Source: Gammaproteobacteria bacterium
GTDB taxonomy: Bacteria; Pseudomonadota; Gammaproteobacteria; Pseudomonadales; IMCC2047
DNA: 64,000 nucleotides
Direction: 5' to 3'
Assembly (NCBI GenBank): GCA_021773395.1
Contig: JAJFKB010000010.1
Span: 186,001 to 250,000 of the forward strand
Numbering within the stretch: the first letter of the stretch is position 1; each line of letters begins with the position of its first letter. Of this stretch, positions 21,999-30,472 are shown piece by piece. The position numbers and the translations under genes were made by a program. The notes under the pieces were generated by a model, which worked only from the letters and a program-made list of their open reading frames with translations, was not told the origin of the DNA and did not search any database.

Positions 21999-22919
21999 TC
22001 AAATACTCCCACGTACGTAATGCAGCACTTTAAGACCATGCTCCGCATTTGCTTCCTTGAAAGCTCCCGGGTTTCCCAGGCGACGCTGATAGATTAAGTC
22101 CATATCCTGCTGCGCCACTACATCCCGCAAAAATCTGGTATCGCGCAACGGATCATTTAGGCAGACCAGCACGTCAGCCTCAGGAGCAAGCATCTCCGGC
22201 ACACGTCTGAGAATCCTTCCGTAATCCTTGGTTGCCACGAAACTTCCAGGCTGATAAGAGGGTGGATCGATAATTACCATATCGTAAGGACCAAGGCGCT
22301 TAAGCTTCCCCCATGACTTAAAAATATCATGCGGCAAAAATTGCACTTGGTCTAGCAACTGATCATTGAGCCGGTGGTTTTCTCGACCACGCGCCAAGGC
22401 TCCTTTATTTAAATCTATGTTCACTACCGACTGAGCTCCTCCGGCCAGGGCTGCCACCGAAAATGCGCAGCTATGTGCGAACAGGTTGAGTACCCGTCGC
22501 CCCCTAGCCCGGGCGCGCAACCATTGACGAGCCGCTGCCATATCAAGGAACAATCCGCTGTGCAGTCCCGCATCGAACTTTACCTTGTAGTTAAGCCCAG
22601 CCTCTTCCACAACCAGACTCTCAATCTGTGGTCCTTTCAAATGCTCAATACGGGCCGGTTTTAGATAGCGACGCTGCAATAAAACGGTCATATTTTCAGA
22701 GGGCAATTGGTCACACAAAAAATCTGCCAGGTGCTCCAGAAACTGCTGATCCCACGCCTCATAGAGCGTAACCAGCAACGCAGAACCCAGCAGATCGATA
22801 TTCAGAAAATCAAAAGGCGGGAAGCATTGACCACGACCATGAAACAGCCGCTGAGCGGCTCTGGAGACAATTTTTATTTCAACGTCCAAAATCGTCTTCA
22901 AATTTTCAAAATTTTTCAA
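21999..22919 (-). CDS. SAM-dependent methyltransferase (RlmI/RlmK-type)
   Basis: 306 residues. The N-terminal part is an RNA-binding-like domain; the C-terminal domain has motif I VLNLFAHSCAFSVAALAGGA, an acidic motif II VNIDLNKGAL and the catalytic IDPPSYQPGSF, which is the signature of the Methyltrans_SAM family that includes the rRNA methylases RlmI and RlmK/L. It probably methylates a cytosine or guanine in 23S rRNA, though no specific position can be assigned. The N-terminus lacks a clear PUA domain, unlike RlmI itself. It is convergent with the 195-residue hypothetical gene. Confidence 0.85.
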   Translation of the reverse strand: MKNFENLKTILDVEIKIVSRAAQRLFHGRGQCFPPFDFLNIDLLGSALLVTLYEAWDQQFLEHLADFLCDQLPSENMTVLLQRRYLKPARIEHLKGPQIESLVVEEAGLNYKVKFDAGLHSGLFLDMAAARQWLRARARGRRVLNLFAHSCAFSVAALAGGAQSVVNIDLNKGALARGRENHRLNDQLLDQVQFLPHDIFKSWGKLKRLGPYDMVIIDPPSYQPGSFVATKDYGRILRRVPEMLAPEADVLVCLNDPLRDTRFLRDVVAQQDMDLIYQRRLGNPGAFKEANAEHGLKVLHYVRGSI

Positions 22920-23072
22920 CTCATAAAATCCTTGGATTACATAAGGTTATTTAGCAAAGCTAATATTTTCTACCTGGCAACAGACAAATGCTACTTCCCA
23001 TTTATCGACAAAACGCTATACTTTTTCATGTAGAGAGACCTTGAGTAGAACTTGAATAGAGCAATAAAATTT

Positions 23073-23243
23073 ATGTGCCCCGAAAACCAAGCTACCGATC
23101 AACCGGAAGAGAACCAACAGGAAGTCGATTTTCATGGAGCCGCGATTATCGACGAAAATGGCCGTGAAATACCTATCACCGAAGAGATGGTTCAACAGGC
23201 CTGCGCCGAGTTGGAAGACGACGAGCAGGAAAATCAAGCTTAA
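23073..23243 (+). CDS. PA1571-like small conserved protein
   Basis: 56 residues. The C-terminal half AAIIDENGREIPITEEMVQQ followed by AC and ELE matches the small acidic PA1571-type proteins of pseudomonads and relatives, whose function is unknown to me. The ATG at 23073 gives the family-like length; a TTG 21 bases upstream is in frame but extends into non-conserved sequence. The protein is acidic and probably cytoplasmic. It converges on pdxB with a 10-bp gap and is divergent from the methyltransferase. Confidence 0.75.
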   Translation: MCPENQATDQPEENQQEVDFHGAAIIDENGREIPITEEMVQQACAELEDDEQENQA

Positions 23244-23253
23244 CTCTTGGATC

Positions 23254-24405
23254 CTAAATCCTAAGCCCTAAGGCGCTCAGTTGGGCTTTGAGCTGGTCAT
23301 CACTAAAGTTCGACGCTACCTGAGTTCGGCAAATCTCCCGCCGCACTGGATAATCCTTTCTCATTTGATCAAAACCCGCAGCTAAAGTAGCACCTCGATT
23401 TTTCGCCAGGTCGCGCAGTCCTCTGTCATCGGAGGCAATATCATAGCATTGCTGCACCAGTTGATAGCACCTGTGCTCGCTGTTTTCATACGGTAAATCG
23501 AGCGGCCTGATCTCCTTGTCTGCAGGTAACAGAGCAGACATCGACTGCTGCGCAACTATGCTAAAAAATTTACAGACCGCCTGATAGACCATTTCCGTAC
23601 CCGCCAGCTTTCCTTCCAGACTATACCCTGCAATATGGGGAGTCGCGATCACCACTTTCTGTAACAGGTGCCTATCAATATCCGGCTCATTTTCCCAGAC
23701 ATCCAATACGGCGCTGATATCCGCTCGTCTTTCCAACAGCTTAAGCAACGCCTGATTGTCAATCACCGGACCTCGTCCACTATTGATGATAATCGCATTT
23801 GGCTTTAAGCGTTGCAGCCTGTCACCGCCCAGCAAATGCAGGGTCTGATCCACGCCGCTGTCGCTTAACGGCGTATGCAGGGAAATAATATCGGCCTGCT
23901 CAAGTAGCTCATCCAAACTTATAAACACGCCTTGCTTCCCCTGACGCTGCAACGGTGGATCGCAACAAAAACAGGTAACACCGTATGCCTCCAGGCGCTG
24001 CTTCAGGCGACGGCCTACATTGCCCACACCGACAATACCCACGCGCTTGTCGCCTATTGAAAATCCCTGATCCAGAGCCAGACGGGTCATGGCGGATAAC
24101 ACATAATCAACGACGGCATTCGCATTGCAGCCTGGCGCTGCCGCAAAACCAATCCCGTTTTTCTGCAAATAACTCCGGTCGATATGATCCATGCCAATGG
24201 TACAGGTGCCCACAAAGCGAACCGAACTGCCACGCAACAGGCTCTCATTCACCTGGGTGACGGAACGCACCAGCAATATATCCGCGTCGACAACCTGGCT
24301 GCTACTCAATGCCCGGCCACTAAATTTCTCCACCTCCCCCAAGTGCCCGAAATAATCATCTACACAGGTGATATTTTCGTCCGCTAAAATTTTCAAGTCC
24401 GCCAT
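23254..24405 (-). CDS. pdxB: Erythronate-4-phosphate dehydrogenase
   Basis: About 383 residues. It oxidises 4-phosphoerythronate with NAD in the DXP-dependent pathway to pyridoxal 5'-phosphate. The N-terminus LKILADENI, the segment VRSVTQVNESLL, the Rossmann motif VGIVGVGNVGRRL and the C-terminal PdxB dimerisation domain are present. Catalytic residues of the D-2-hydroxyacid dehydrogenase family are in NSGRGPVIDNQAL (Arg), VWENEP (Glu) and ATPHIAGYS (His). I prefer the ATG at 24405 because AAGGG precedes it and the protein then begins as in other PdxB proteins; an ATG at 24423 has no visible ribosome site. A mobile element is inserted 60 bp upstream. Confidence 0.95.
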   Translation of the reverse strand: MADLKILADENITCVDDYFGHLGEVEKFSGRALSSSQVVDADILLVRSVTQVNESLLRGSSVRFVGTCTIGMDHIDRSYLQKNGIGFAAAPGCNANAVVDYVLSAMTRLALDQGFSIGDKRVGIVGVGNVGRRLKQRLEAYGVTCFCCDPPLQRQGKQGVFISLDELLEQADIISLHTPLSDSGVDQTLHLLGGDRLQRLKPNAIIINSGRGPVIDNQALLKLLERRADISAVLDVWENEPDIDRHLLQKVVIATPHIAGYSLEGKLAGTEMVYQAVCKFFSIVAQQSMSALLPADKEIRPLDLPYENSEHRCYQLVQQCYDIASDDRGLRDLAKNRGATLAAGFDQMRKDYPVRREICRTQVASNFSDDQLKAQLSALGLRI

Positions 24406-24463
24406 CCAGCCCTTTGTTGCCATTTCAAAGATTAGATTACCAAAAGTATGCTCATCCGTCCGC

Positions 24464-24733
24464 CTAGGAAACCTCTGAATAACTCCTTAATGCCTCTGCG
24501 AGACCTGAAAGTTTTAGCTGCAAGGCAGGAACTGCCGCTAATGCTTATTGCCTTAGCAAAGTTTCTAACGCCGCAGATGAGGCTTTCAGGCCTCGTCCTA
24601 CGGGGCTTACAGGGCATTCGCAGCTCTGCGTTGGCTTTGTTTGCAAGATCTGGACATTACTGCACAAAGCCGTCTTGATCTACAAACGCTCTGTACGCCA
24701 GAGGGATCAAGGAGTTATTTAGAGGTTCCCTAG
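24464..24733. mobile_element. 262-bp MITE-like element with IS5-type ends, flanked by CTAG
   Basis: Terminal inverted repeats begin GAAACCTCTGAATAACTCCT on the left (24468) and GGAACCTCTAAATAACTCCT on the complement of the right end (ending 24729), differing at two of about 20 positions. Both ends are flanked by CTAG, consistent with a 4-bp target duplication as seen for IS5-group elements. The interior has no transposase frame, so it is non-autonomous. The same end sequence occurs alone at 52799. It sits between pdxB and the ada-alkA gene and may contribute promoter or terminator signals to them. Confidence 0.85.
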
Positions 24734-25037
24734 TATGCAACAGAACTTGGATCGATCCATGTATTTTTTATCTCGCCTATGGTTCATTCAGCTTCCCTGA
24801 CAAGCGTGAAACTGTCGGAGAACTTTACGAATTAAATAGATAAAACAGTCAGGCCACATTATCCAATTGTATTTAGAGCAGTTAAATATCCTGGCTCAAT
24901 ATGTGCTGTCCCTGTCTACCTGGCTGCCTATCTGCTTTTTTTGGGGGGGCCGGAGCGCAGAAACAACAGCTTTTATCGCTTCAGCACCAATTCCGGAAAC
25001 GGCTAGTTATTTAAAGTCATTGGGTTAAAATCCCACT
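24734..25037. other. Non-coding stretch upstream of the Ada-AlkA gene
   Basis: 304 bp without a supported gene. It contains a T7 followed by G7 run near 24935 and no clear promoter hexamers. The ada-alkA promoter should lie here. Confidence 0.5.
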
Positions 25038-26414
25038 ATGGATATGTGCAATACCTATCAGTTTTACCGAAAGGCCAGACTTTCCCGCGACCCCCGATTT
25101 GACGGTCTGTTTTTTACTGCTGTAAAAAGTACCGGTATCTACTGTCGTCCGATTTGCCCGGCCACTGCGCCAAAAGAGGAAAACGTGCTCTATTTTGAGA
25201 GTGCAGCTGCCGCCGGAAATGCAGGCTTCAGACCTTGCCTGCGTTGTCGGCCAGACAGCGCACCCGGATGCAATACCTGGTTCGGCACAAAAACCTCGTT
25301 TCAACGCGCGATGAGACTGATCCACGAAGGCGCCCTACAGGAGGGTTCAGTCGGCCAGTTGGCAGAACGACTGGGTATTACCGATCGTTATCTACGCCAG
25401 CTTTTCGAATCAAACATTGGAATATCTCCCAAAAGCTATGCGCTTTATCAGCAGTGTCTGTTCGCCAAAAAACTACTACACCAAACCAAGCTATCCATTA
25501 CCGATATCGCTCTGGCTTCAGGATTTAAAAGTCTCAGGCGCTTTAACGACTGTTTCAAGAATCGCATGGGACTAACGCCTTCACGGGTGCGCAAGGAATC
25601 CAACAGCCAGGCAAGCGATAATCTAACACTTAAGCTTTACTACCGCCCACCTTTTAACTGGGCTCATCTCCATGCTTTTTTGGATCACAGAAAAGTCGAT
25701 GGTCTTGAATGGTGCACGGAAAGCCACTATGGAAGAACCTTCGAATTTGAGCAAACACATGGCTACTTTGAAATTGTATATCAGCAGAATCAAAACTACT
25801 TTTTGCTCAACCTACAGCTAAGTCATTGGAAAAATCTAAATCTGATCGTGCGCCGCATCCGCGAACTTTTTGATCTGGATGCCAACATGGATCAGATCGA
25901 TCAACAGCTGGAAAAACTTTGCCCGGCAGAATTCAATTACCAGCGAGGTATTCGTCTGCCGGGTATCTGGAGTACTTACGAAGCAGGTGTACGCGCGATA
26001 CTAGGTCAGCAGGTATCGGTGCACCAGGCGGTACAATTGACAACCACGCTGGTTGACCATTTGGGAGCGACTTACATTAACGGGAAAAAACTGTTCCCTA
26101 CCGCACCGACTGTAACAAACTCTGCCCTGGATTTTCTCGGAATACCACAGTCCCGCAAAGATACACTCAAGTCGTTTTCCCAATGGTTTCAGGACGCAGA
26201 TCAGCCAGAGGAGCTGGATCAATGGCTCGGCATCAAAGGAATCGGCAACTGGACAGTGAACTATGTAAAAATGCGCGCTCTAAAAGAACCGGATATCTGG
26301 CTCGACTCCGACGCGGGTATTGCTCGGACCAGAGCAACACTTGCAAAGACGCCTGATCCTGAACTGGCGATTCCTTGGCGCAGCTATCTGACACTGCAAT
26401 ACTGGAATCAGTAA
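25038..26414 (+). CDS. Ada-AlkA fusion: methyl-phosphotriester sensor/AraC regulator fused to 3-methyladenine glycosylase
   Basis: 458 residues in three parts. Residues 5-75 are an Ada zinc domain with the methyl-acceptor cysteine in GIYCRPICPA and partner cysteines in FRPCLRCRPD. Residues about 85-185 are an AraC helix-turn-helix domain. Residues about 195-458 are an AlkA-type glycosylase with the helix-hairpin-helix LGIKGIGNWTVNYVKMRAL and the catalytic aspartate in LDSDAGIARTRA. Such fusions sense alkyl phosphotriesters, activate the adaptive response and excise alkylated purines. It is followed after 14 bp by ogt, forming an alkylation-repair operon. No good ribosome site is visible; ATG at 25044 is an alternative start. 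Confidence 0.93.
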   Translation: MDMCNTYQFYRKARLSRDPRFDGLFFTAVKSTGIYCRPICPATAPKEENVLYFESAAAAGNAGFRPCLRCRPDSAPGCNTWFGTKTSFQRAMRLIHEGALQEGSVGQLAERLGITDRYLRQLFESNIGISPKSYALYQQCLFAKKLLHQTKLSITDIALASGFKSLRRFNDCFKNRMGLTPSRVRKESNSQASDNLTLKLYYRPPFNWAHLHAFLDHRKVDGLEWCTESHYGRTFEFEQTHGYFEIVYQQNQNYFLLNLQLSHWKNLNLIVRRIRELFDLDANMDQIDQQLEKLCPAEFNYQRGIRLPGIWSTYEAGVRAILGQQVSVHQAVQLTTTLVDHLGATYINGKKLFPTAPTVTNSALDFLGIPQSRKDTLKSFSQWFQDADQPEELDQWLGIKGIGNWTVNYVKMRALKEPDIWLDSDAGIARTRATLAKTPDPELAIPWRSYLTLQYWNQ

Positions 26415-26428
26415 ATATAGGCCCAATT

Positions 26429-26902
26429 ATGCACATTGATTATTTTGAATCACCTATTGGCAGTATTGAGTTAATGGCAACAGATGAGTCTCTCGTTTCT
26501 CTGGTTTTTGATTCTCCTTCACAGTCACAAGACGTGAGAACTAATACAATCCTGCAAAGAGCCAAGCAACAGCTTAATGAGTATTTTTCCGGGATACGTC
26601 AGACTTTTGATGTGCCGTTGGCCGCAACCGGCACCCAATTCCAACAGCAGGTATGGCGCCAGTTATTGGAAATACCCTTTGGGGAAACCCGAAGTTATCG
26701 CGATATTGCTCTAAGCATTAAGAACCCTAAAGCGATGCGAGCGGTCGGCTCCGCCAACAGTAAAAACCCTATTTCCATTATCGTACCTTGCCACCGCGTC
26801 ATTGGTAGCAGCGGCACTCTCACCGGCTATGCCGGAGGATTAGGGCGAAAGGCATGGCTGCTAGAACACGAAGCGGCTAACGGATTTAACTTATCTCCTT
26901 AG
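26429..26902 (+). CDS. ogt: Methylated-DNA-[protein]-cysteine S-methyltransferase
   Basis: 157-158 residues. It removes O6-alkyl groups from guanine by transfer to its own cysteine, in IVPCHRVIGSSGTLTGYAGG; the helix-turn-helix wedge is in FGETRSYRDIALSIKNPKAM with RAVGSAN following. I chose ATG at 26429, which follows the upstream stop and gives the N-terminus MHIDYFESPIGSIEL expected for the family. Together with the Ada-AlkA fusion it supplies the two activities of a classical adaptive response. The next gene points the other way. Confidence 0.94.
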   Translation: MHIDYFESPIGSIELMATDESLVSLVFDSPSQSQDVRTNTILQRAKQQLNEYFSGIRQTFDVPLAATGTQFQQQVWRQLLEIPFGETRSYRDIALSIKNPKAMRAVGSANSKNPISIIVPCHRVIGSSGTLTGYAGGLGRKAWLLEHEAANGFNLSP

Positions 26903-27002
26903 GCCAAAGGGTTTAACGGCATGCAACTCCAATCCGAATATCCATGATTTCGGACTGGGCGTAATCCCTATGGCAAACCTATGATTCAGTGCTGCTACAC
27001 AC

Positions 27003-29186
27003 TTAAATATTTGGATATTCCGGAGAAGCCTGCATAAAATGCTTGAACTCCTGTAACGGCATTGGCTTCGCCATCAAAAACCCTTGCGCGAATTCACATT
27101 CCTTAGCCTGAGTCAAAGCGAGCTGCTCTTCGAGCTCAATTCCTTCAATTACCAAATCAAGTTGCAGAGCCTTAGCCATTTGGACGAGCACGTCAAAAAG
27201 CGTTCTATCTTGCTGCGAGCTGAGTATATTAGCGACAAAACTCTTGTCAATTTTAACAATATCAACGGGATATCGACGCAGATAATTTATGCTGGAAAAG
27301 CCCGTACCAAAATCATCAATGGCCACTTTGAAGCCCTTTGATTTCAGATAGCGAATATTTTCCAGGTAGTAGTTATCATCGGCCATTAACAACGACTCAG
27401 TGATTTCGAAGGTAAACTGTTGCGGCGCCAGATTATGCTGCTGCACAATTGGCAACCACTGTCGCAGTGAATCCTCTCTACGAAACTCGCTGGCGCTGCG
27501 ATTAACAGAAACCTCTATTTCAATATTTTCTCGCTGCAATGCCACCATATCCTGGCAAACTTGTTCGAGCACCCATAAGCCCAATTGACGAATAAAGCCT
27601 GTTTTTTCGGCAACTGGAATAAACTCCACCGGCGAGATCCAGCCTTTTTCAGGGTGACTCCATCGCAGCAATGCCTCGCAACGGCTAAATCGGCCACTGC
27701 GCAAATCTAGAATGGGCTGGTAGTGCACTTCAAATTGCTCTTTTTCCAAGGCGCTAACCAATCCATGATACATTTCCACATGCTTGTCAGCCTGCTGCCG
27801 TAAAGAAACATTAAAGAAATGCAGCGTATTTTTCCCGGAATCCTTGGCCGCATACATTGCTCGGTCGGCGTGTTGCAGTAAGGTCGCCCCATCCAAGCCA
27901 TCTTGCGGGTAGAAGGTTAAACCAGCACTTATCGTGATGATCAAATCCTGCCCTTCAACTGAGTAGGGCTCACTCAAATCATCAATCAGCCTTTTTGTCC
28001 ACAACTCCGCCTGCACGGGATCACTCATACCACGAAGAACGATGACAAACTCGTCCCCTCCCAGTCGAGCTAGAAAATCAACGGTACGAATACTGCTTTC
28101 CATCCGCTCGGAAACAGAAATCAATAAACCATCCCCGATATTGTGGCCGAGGCTGTCGTTAATATTTTTAAAATTATCTAGATCAATAAATAACAGGCAA
28201 AACGGCTCAACGTTATCTTCACCCCCATCTCGCTCAGAATAGGTAATTCGTTTCAAAAAGCGACCCAGCTGCTTGCGATTTGGTAACCCCGTGAGATGAT
28301 CATGGTTTGCCTGTTCGTGTAATTCCGCAAAATGCGATTTAACTAAAGCCCGACTGCGCATCGTTAAAATAACAACCCAACTCAAAAGCAAACTTAAAAC
28401 AATACCGACGGCCCAGATACGGATAGTACGCGCGACTGGCATCTGCCACCCTGCCTTTGGGAGAATCGCAAGCTCCCAGCGACCAAGTGGTAATGAGATA
28501 TCAATTTTTATCGCATCACTTTGAAAAACATCTGATTCCCCAAAGACTGGAGTACCCTGTAAATCGCTTTCTAGAACGAGCCTTAGTGCTATCTGATAAT
28601 CCTTGCTTAACTCAAGAATACCGGCATCTTCCAGCAAATCTTCAATATTGATAACAACCGATATCAAACCCCAGAAGTGCTTGGAAGCATTGTTCAGAAA
28701 AACGGGAACACGGGCAATAAGGGCTTGCCCTCCCTGCACCAGCTCAACCGGCCCAGCCAATACAATCTCTCTGGCTCTGACAGCCCGTAACACTGCCTCC
28801 CTTTGCTGTTCATTCTGTCGGTAATCCAGTCCAATCGCTTTTTCATTACTTTTAAGCGGAAATACATATTGCACCACCAAGTCTGGCGCCAAGGCGACGT
28901 GCCGAACATTCACACCACTTTCCATATAGTGCTGAACTAACTGCTCAATTTTATTTTGATTAATAACGGAATTGGTTAATATCTCGGCCCGCAGACCACG
29001 GGCCACGACCAAATTAGCATCGATCAGACTTTCCAACCGTGCAGCATGTCCTGCCGCCTTCTGGTACAAATCAAGGCGAGACTGCTGTTGGCTATATTTT
29101 GTCTCAGCCTGGTAAAAGCCGGCTACACAGACCATTCCAATCGCAAATACCGCTAGAGATATTAAAAAGCTCTGTTTGCTATCCAT
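27003..29186 (-). CDS. Membrane CHASE-GGDEF-EAL cyclic-di-GMP enzyme
   Basis: 727 residues. A transmembrane helix (about 8-26), a periplasmic CHASE sensor domain (about 40-240), a second helix (about 250-272), a GGDEF domain with the intact LGGDEF motif and an RxxD inhibitory site (RTVD) five residues before it, and an EAL domain with EALLRW, FEITESLL, DDFGTGFSS and VKIDKSFV. Both domains appear catalytically complete, so it could make and/or degrade cyclic di-GMP. The CHASE domain suggests a small external ligand. It is a single gene; nothing nearby identifies the output. Confidence 0.95.
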   Translation of the reverse strand: MDSKQSFLISLAVFAIGMVCVAGFYQAETKYSQQQSRLDLYQKAAGHAARLESLIDANLVVARGLRAEILTNSVINQNKIEQLVQHYMESGVNVRHVALAPDLVVQYVFPLKSNEKAIGLDYRQNEQQREAVLRAVRAREIVLAGPVELVQGGQALIARVPVFLNNASKHFWGLISVVINIEDLLEDAGILELSKDYQIALRLVLESDLQGTPVFGESDVFQSDAIKIDISLPLGRWELAILPKAGWQMPVARTIRIWAVGIVLSLLLSWVVILTMRSRALVKSHFAELHEQANHDHLTGLPNRKQLGRFLKRITYSERDGGEDNVEPFCLLFIDLDNFKNINDSLGHNIGDGLLISVSERMESSIRTVDFLARLGGDEFVIVLRGMSDPVQAELWTKRLIDDLSEPYSVEGQDLIITISAGLTFYPQDGLDGATLLQHADRAMYAAKDSGKNTLHFFNVSLRQQADKHVEMYHGLVSALEKEQFEVHYQPILDLRSGRFSRCEALLRWSHPEKGWISPVEFIPVAEKTGFIRQLGLWVLEQVCQDMVALQRENIEIEVSVNRSASEFRREDSLRQWLPIVQQHNLAPQQFTFEITESLLMADDNYYLENIRYLKSKGFKVAIDDFGTGFSSINYLRRYPVDIVKIDKSFVANILSSQQDRTLFDVLVQMAKALQLDLVIEGIELEEQLALTQAKECEFAQGFLMAKPMPLQEFKHFMQASPEYPNI

Positions 29187-29285
29187 TCAAATCAGTCCAA
29201 TTTATTTCGGTTGTTTGAAGTTTCGCAACCACTTCTAACTGTATTGGCTAACTCCAAAGTATCGAATTACATACCTCAAGCTAAT

Positions 29286-29423
29286 TAATTGAGACCTTTG
29301 CATAATGTAGCGAGCGACGGCAAGACAAGGCAAAAAGCGGCGTTTATACTTATAAATGAGTATTTTGAGCCGGTTTTTAACACAGTATTGCCTAGCGTAG
29401 TAGTTATGCAAAGGCCTCTAATT
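29286..29423. mobile_element. 128-bp MITE-like element with 5-bp target duplication
   Basis: Ends GAGACCTTTGCATAA (29291-29305) and TTATGCAAAGGCCTC (29404-29418) are inverted repeats matching at 14 of 15 positions. They are flanked directly by TAATT on both sides (29286-29290 and 29419-29423), a 5-bp target duplication. There is no coding capacity. It lies downstream of the ferredoxin gene. Confidence 0.85.
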
Positions 29424-29496
29424 AACCCCCTACCTTCAAAAATTGCTACATCTTGGATAGTACCAAAACATCCTGCGAATTGCCTATCAACCGATA

Positions 29497-29817
29497 TTAA
29501 AACTGCGACTCCGGCAGCCTCACAACCAATCCATCGAGCGCATCGCTCACTGTAATCTGGCAACTTAACCGGCTGTTTGGTTGCCGTTCCACGACACAAT
29601 CCAACAGTTCATCTTCCGTTTCTCCAGGCTTGCCCACCACAGATATCCACGCATCATCAACAATACAGTGGCACGTAGCGCAACTGCAACATCCTCCACA
29701 TTCGGCAACAATACCATCTATCATATTGTCCACCGCTCCCTGCATTACGGTACTTCCATTTTTCACCTGAACTTCATAATCTTTACCATCAAACTCAATA
29801 TACTTAATCAACGCCAT
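29497..29817 (-). CDS. [2Fe-2S] ferredoxin, adrenodoxin/putidaredoxin type
   Basis: 106 residues. Cluster ligands are in AECGGCCSCATCH plus a C-terminal cysteine in LSCQITVS, the vertebrate-type spacing used by ferredoxins that feed cytochrome P450 enzymes. It is cytoplasmic. Immediately upstream on the same strand is the decayed gene for its probable NAD(P)H reductase, so the operon has lost its own electron input. No P450 lies in the window; the ferredoxin must use a reductase encoded elsewhere if it still works. The reading frame is intact. Confidence 0.93.
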   Translation of the reverse strand: MALIKYIEFDGKDYEVQVKNGSTVMQGAVDNMIDGIVAECGGCCSCATCHCIVDDAWISVVGKPGETEDELLDCVVERQPNSRLSCQITVSDALDGLVVRLPESQF

Positions 29818-29842
29818 ATTGCCTGCTCCAAAAAATGATCCA

Positions 29843-30345
29843 TCAAACCTGAATTATTGTTTTCATGGGGATGCCAGGATCCGCCAATTTGTTTTTATCT
29901 GCCCTGGTTTTGCCGGTGATCAGCCGCTCACCAAGCATAAACTCCTGGGGCTAATTAACCACATCCACCGAGATGACAACCCCGCGCTTTAAATAGAAGA
30001 TCGCAAAACTGCGACGCTACTTGATATCGCCTCTAACTATCACTTCATCATAACCCTGAGATAAACCTGCATTCTGTGGTTTGACATCCTGTTGGTCTGA
30101 CCAAAACCAGGGCAGAGAATGATAAGGCGTCTCATTCCCGAAAATGTAGCGGTTGCGATTTTAACTTGATCAACGGCGTTCTGCACGGATTCCAGACGAA
30201 TTTATCCATTATAGATCGGATTAAAATGAACGGCGCAATCTCTTGCCGCGATGATAAGGCGGTGCCAACCTTCTTAGCGCAACCTCGGAGCCAGCAGCGC
30301 CGCAGCTGGAATCGCCCCGCCAATAATGCAGATTTCGTTATCCAT
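29843..30345 (-). pseudogene. Decayed ferredoxin-NAD(P)+ reductase
   Basis: Reading the minus strand, the first codons give MDNEICIIGG, the start of an FAD-binding pyridine nucleotide oxidoreductase, but the frame breaks after about 20 codons. Further on, in other frames, the C-terminal hallmarks of putidaredoxin/rubredoxin reductases appear: SVQNAVDQVKIATATF, ETPYHSLPWFWSDQQ, GLSQGYDEVIVRGD, AIFYLKRGVVISVDVVN and GERLITGKTRADKNKLADP. The middle three quarters (normally about 300 residues) are deleted and an in-frame stop interrupts the rest. It directly precedes the intact ferredoxin, so the pair was once an operon. Confidence 0.8.
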
Positions 30346-30472
30346 ATAGCTTGTCCTCAACCCCAGAAAACGAAGCGTTTACGCTCAAAAACAATCAAGA
30401 CCTGCTAGTTGATTATCTATACCGAATTGATTAATTATCAGACATTAACGGATTGGAAGGCCTTGGCCGTTG

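Noticed and set aside
24432..24678. Small ORFs between pdxB and the ada-alkA gene
   Set aside because: They lie inside the MITE-like element and have no ribosome sites or recognisable peptides.
24930..24950. T7-G7 homopolymer run
   Set aside because: No hairpin in front of it, so not a terminator; no other function suggested.
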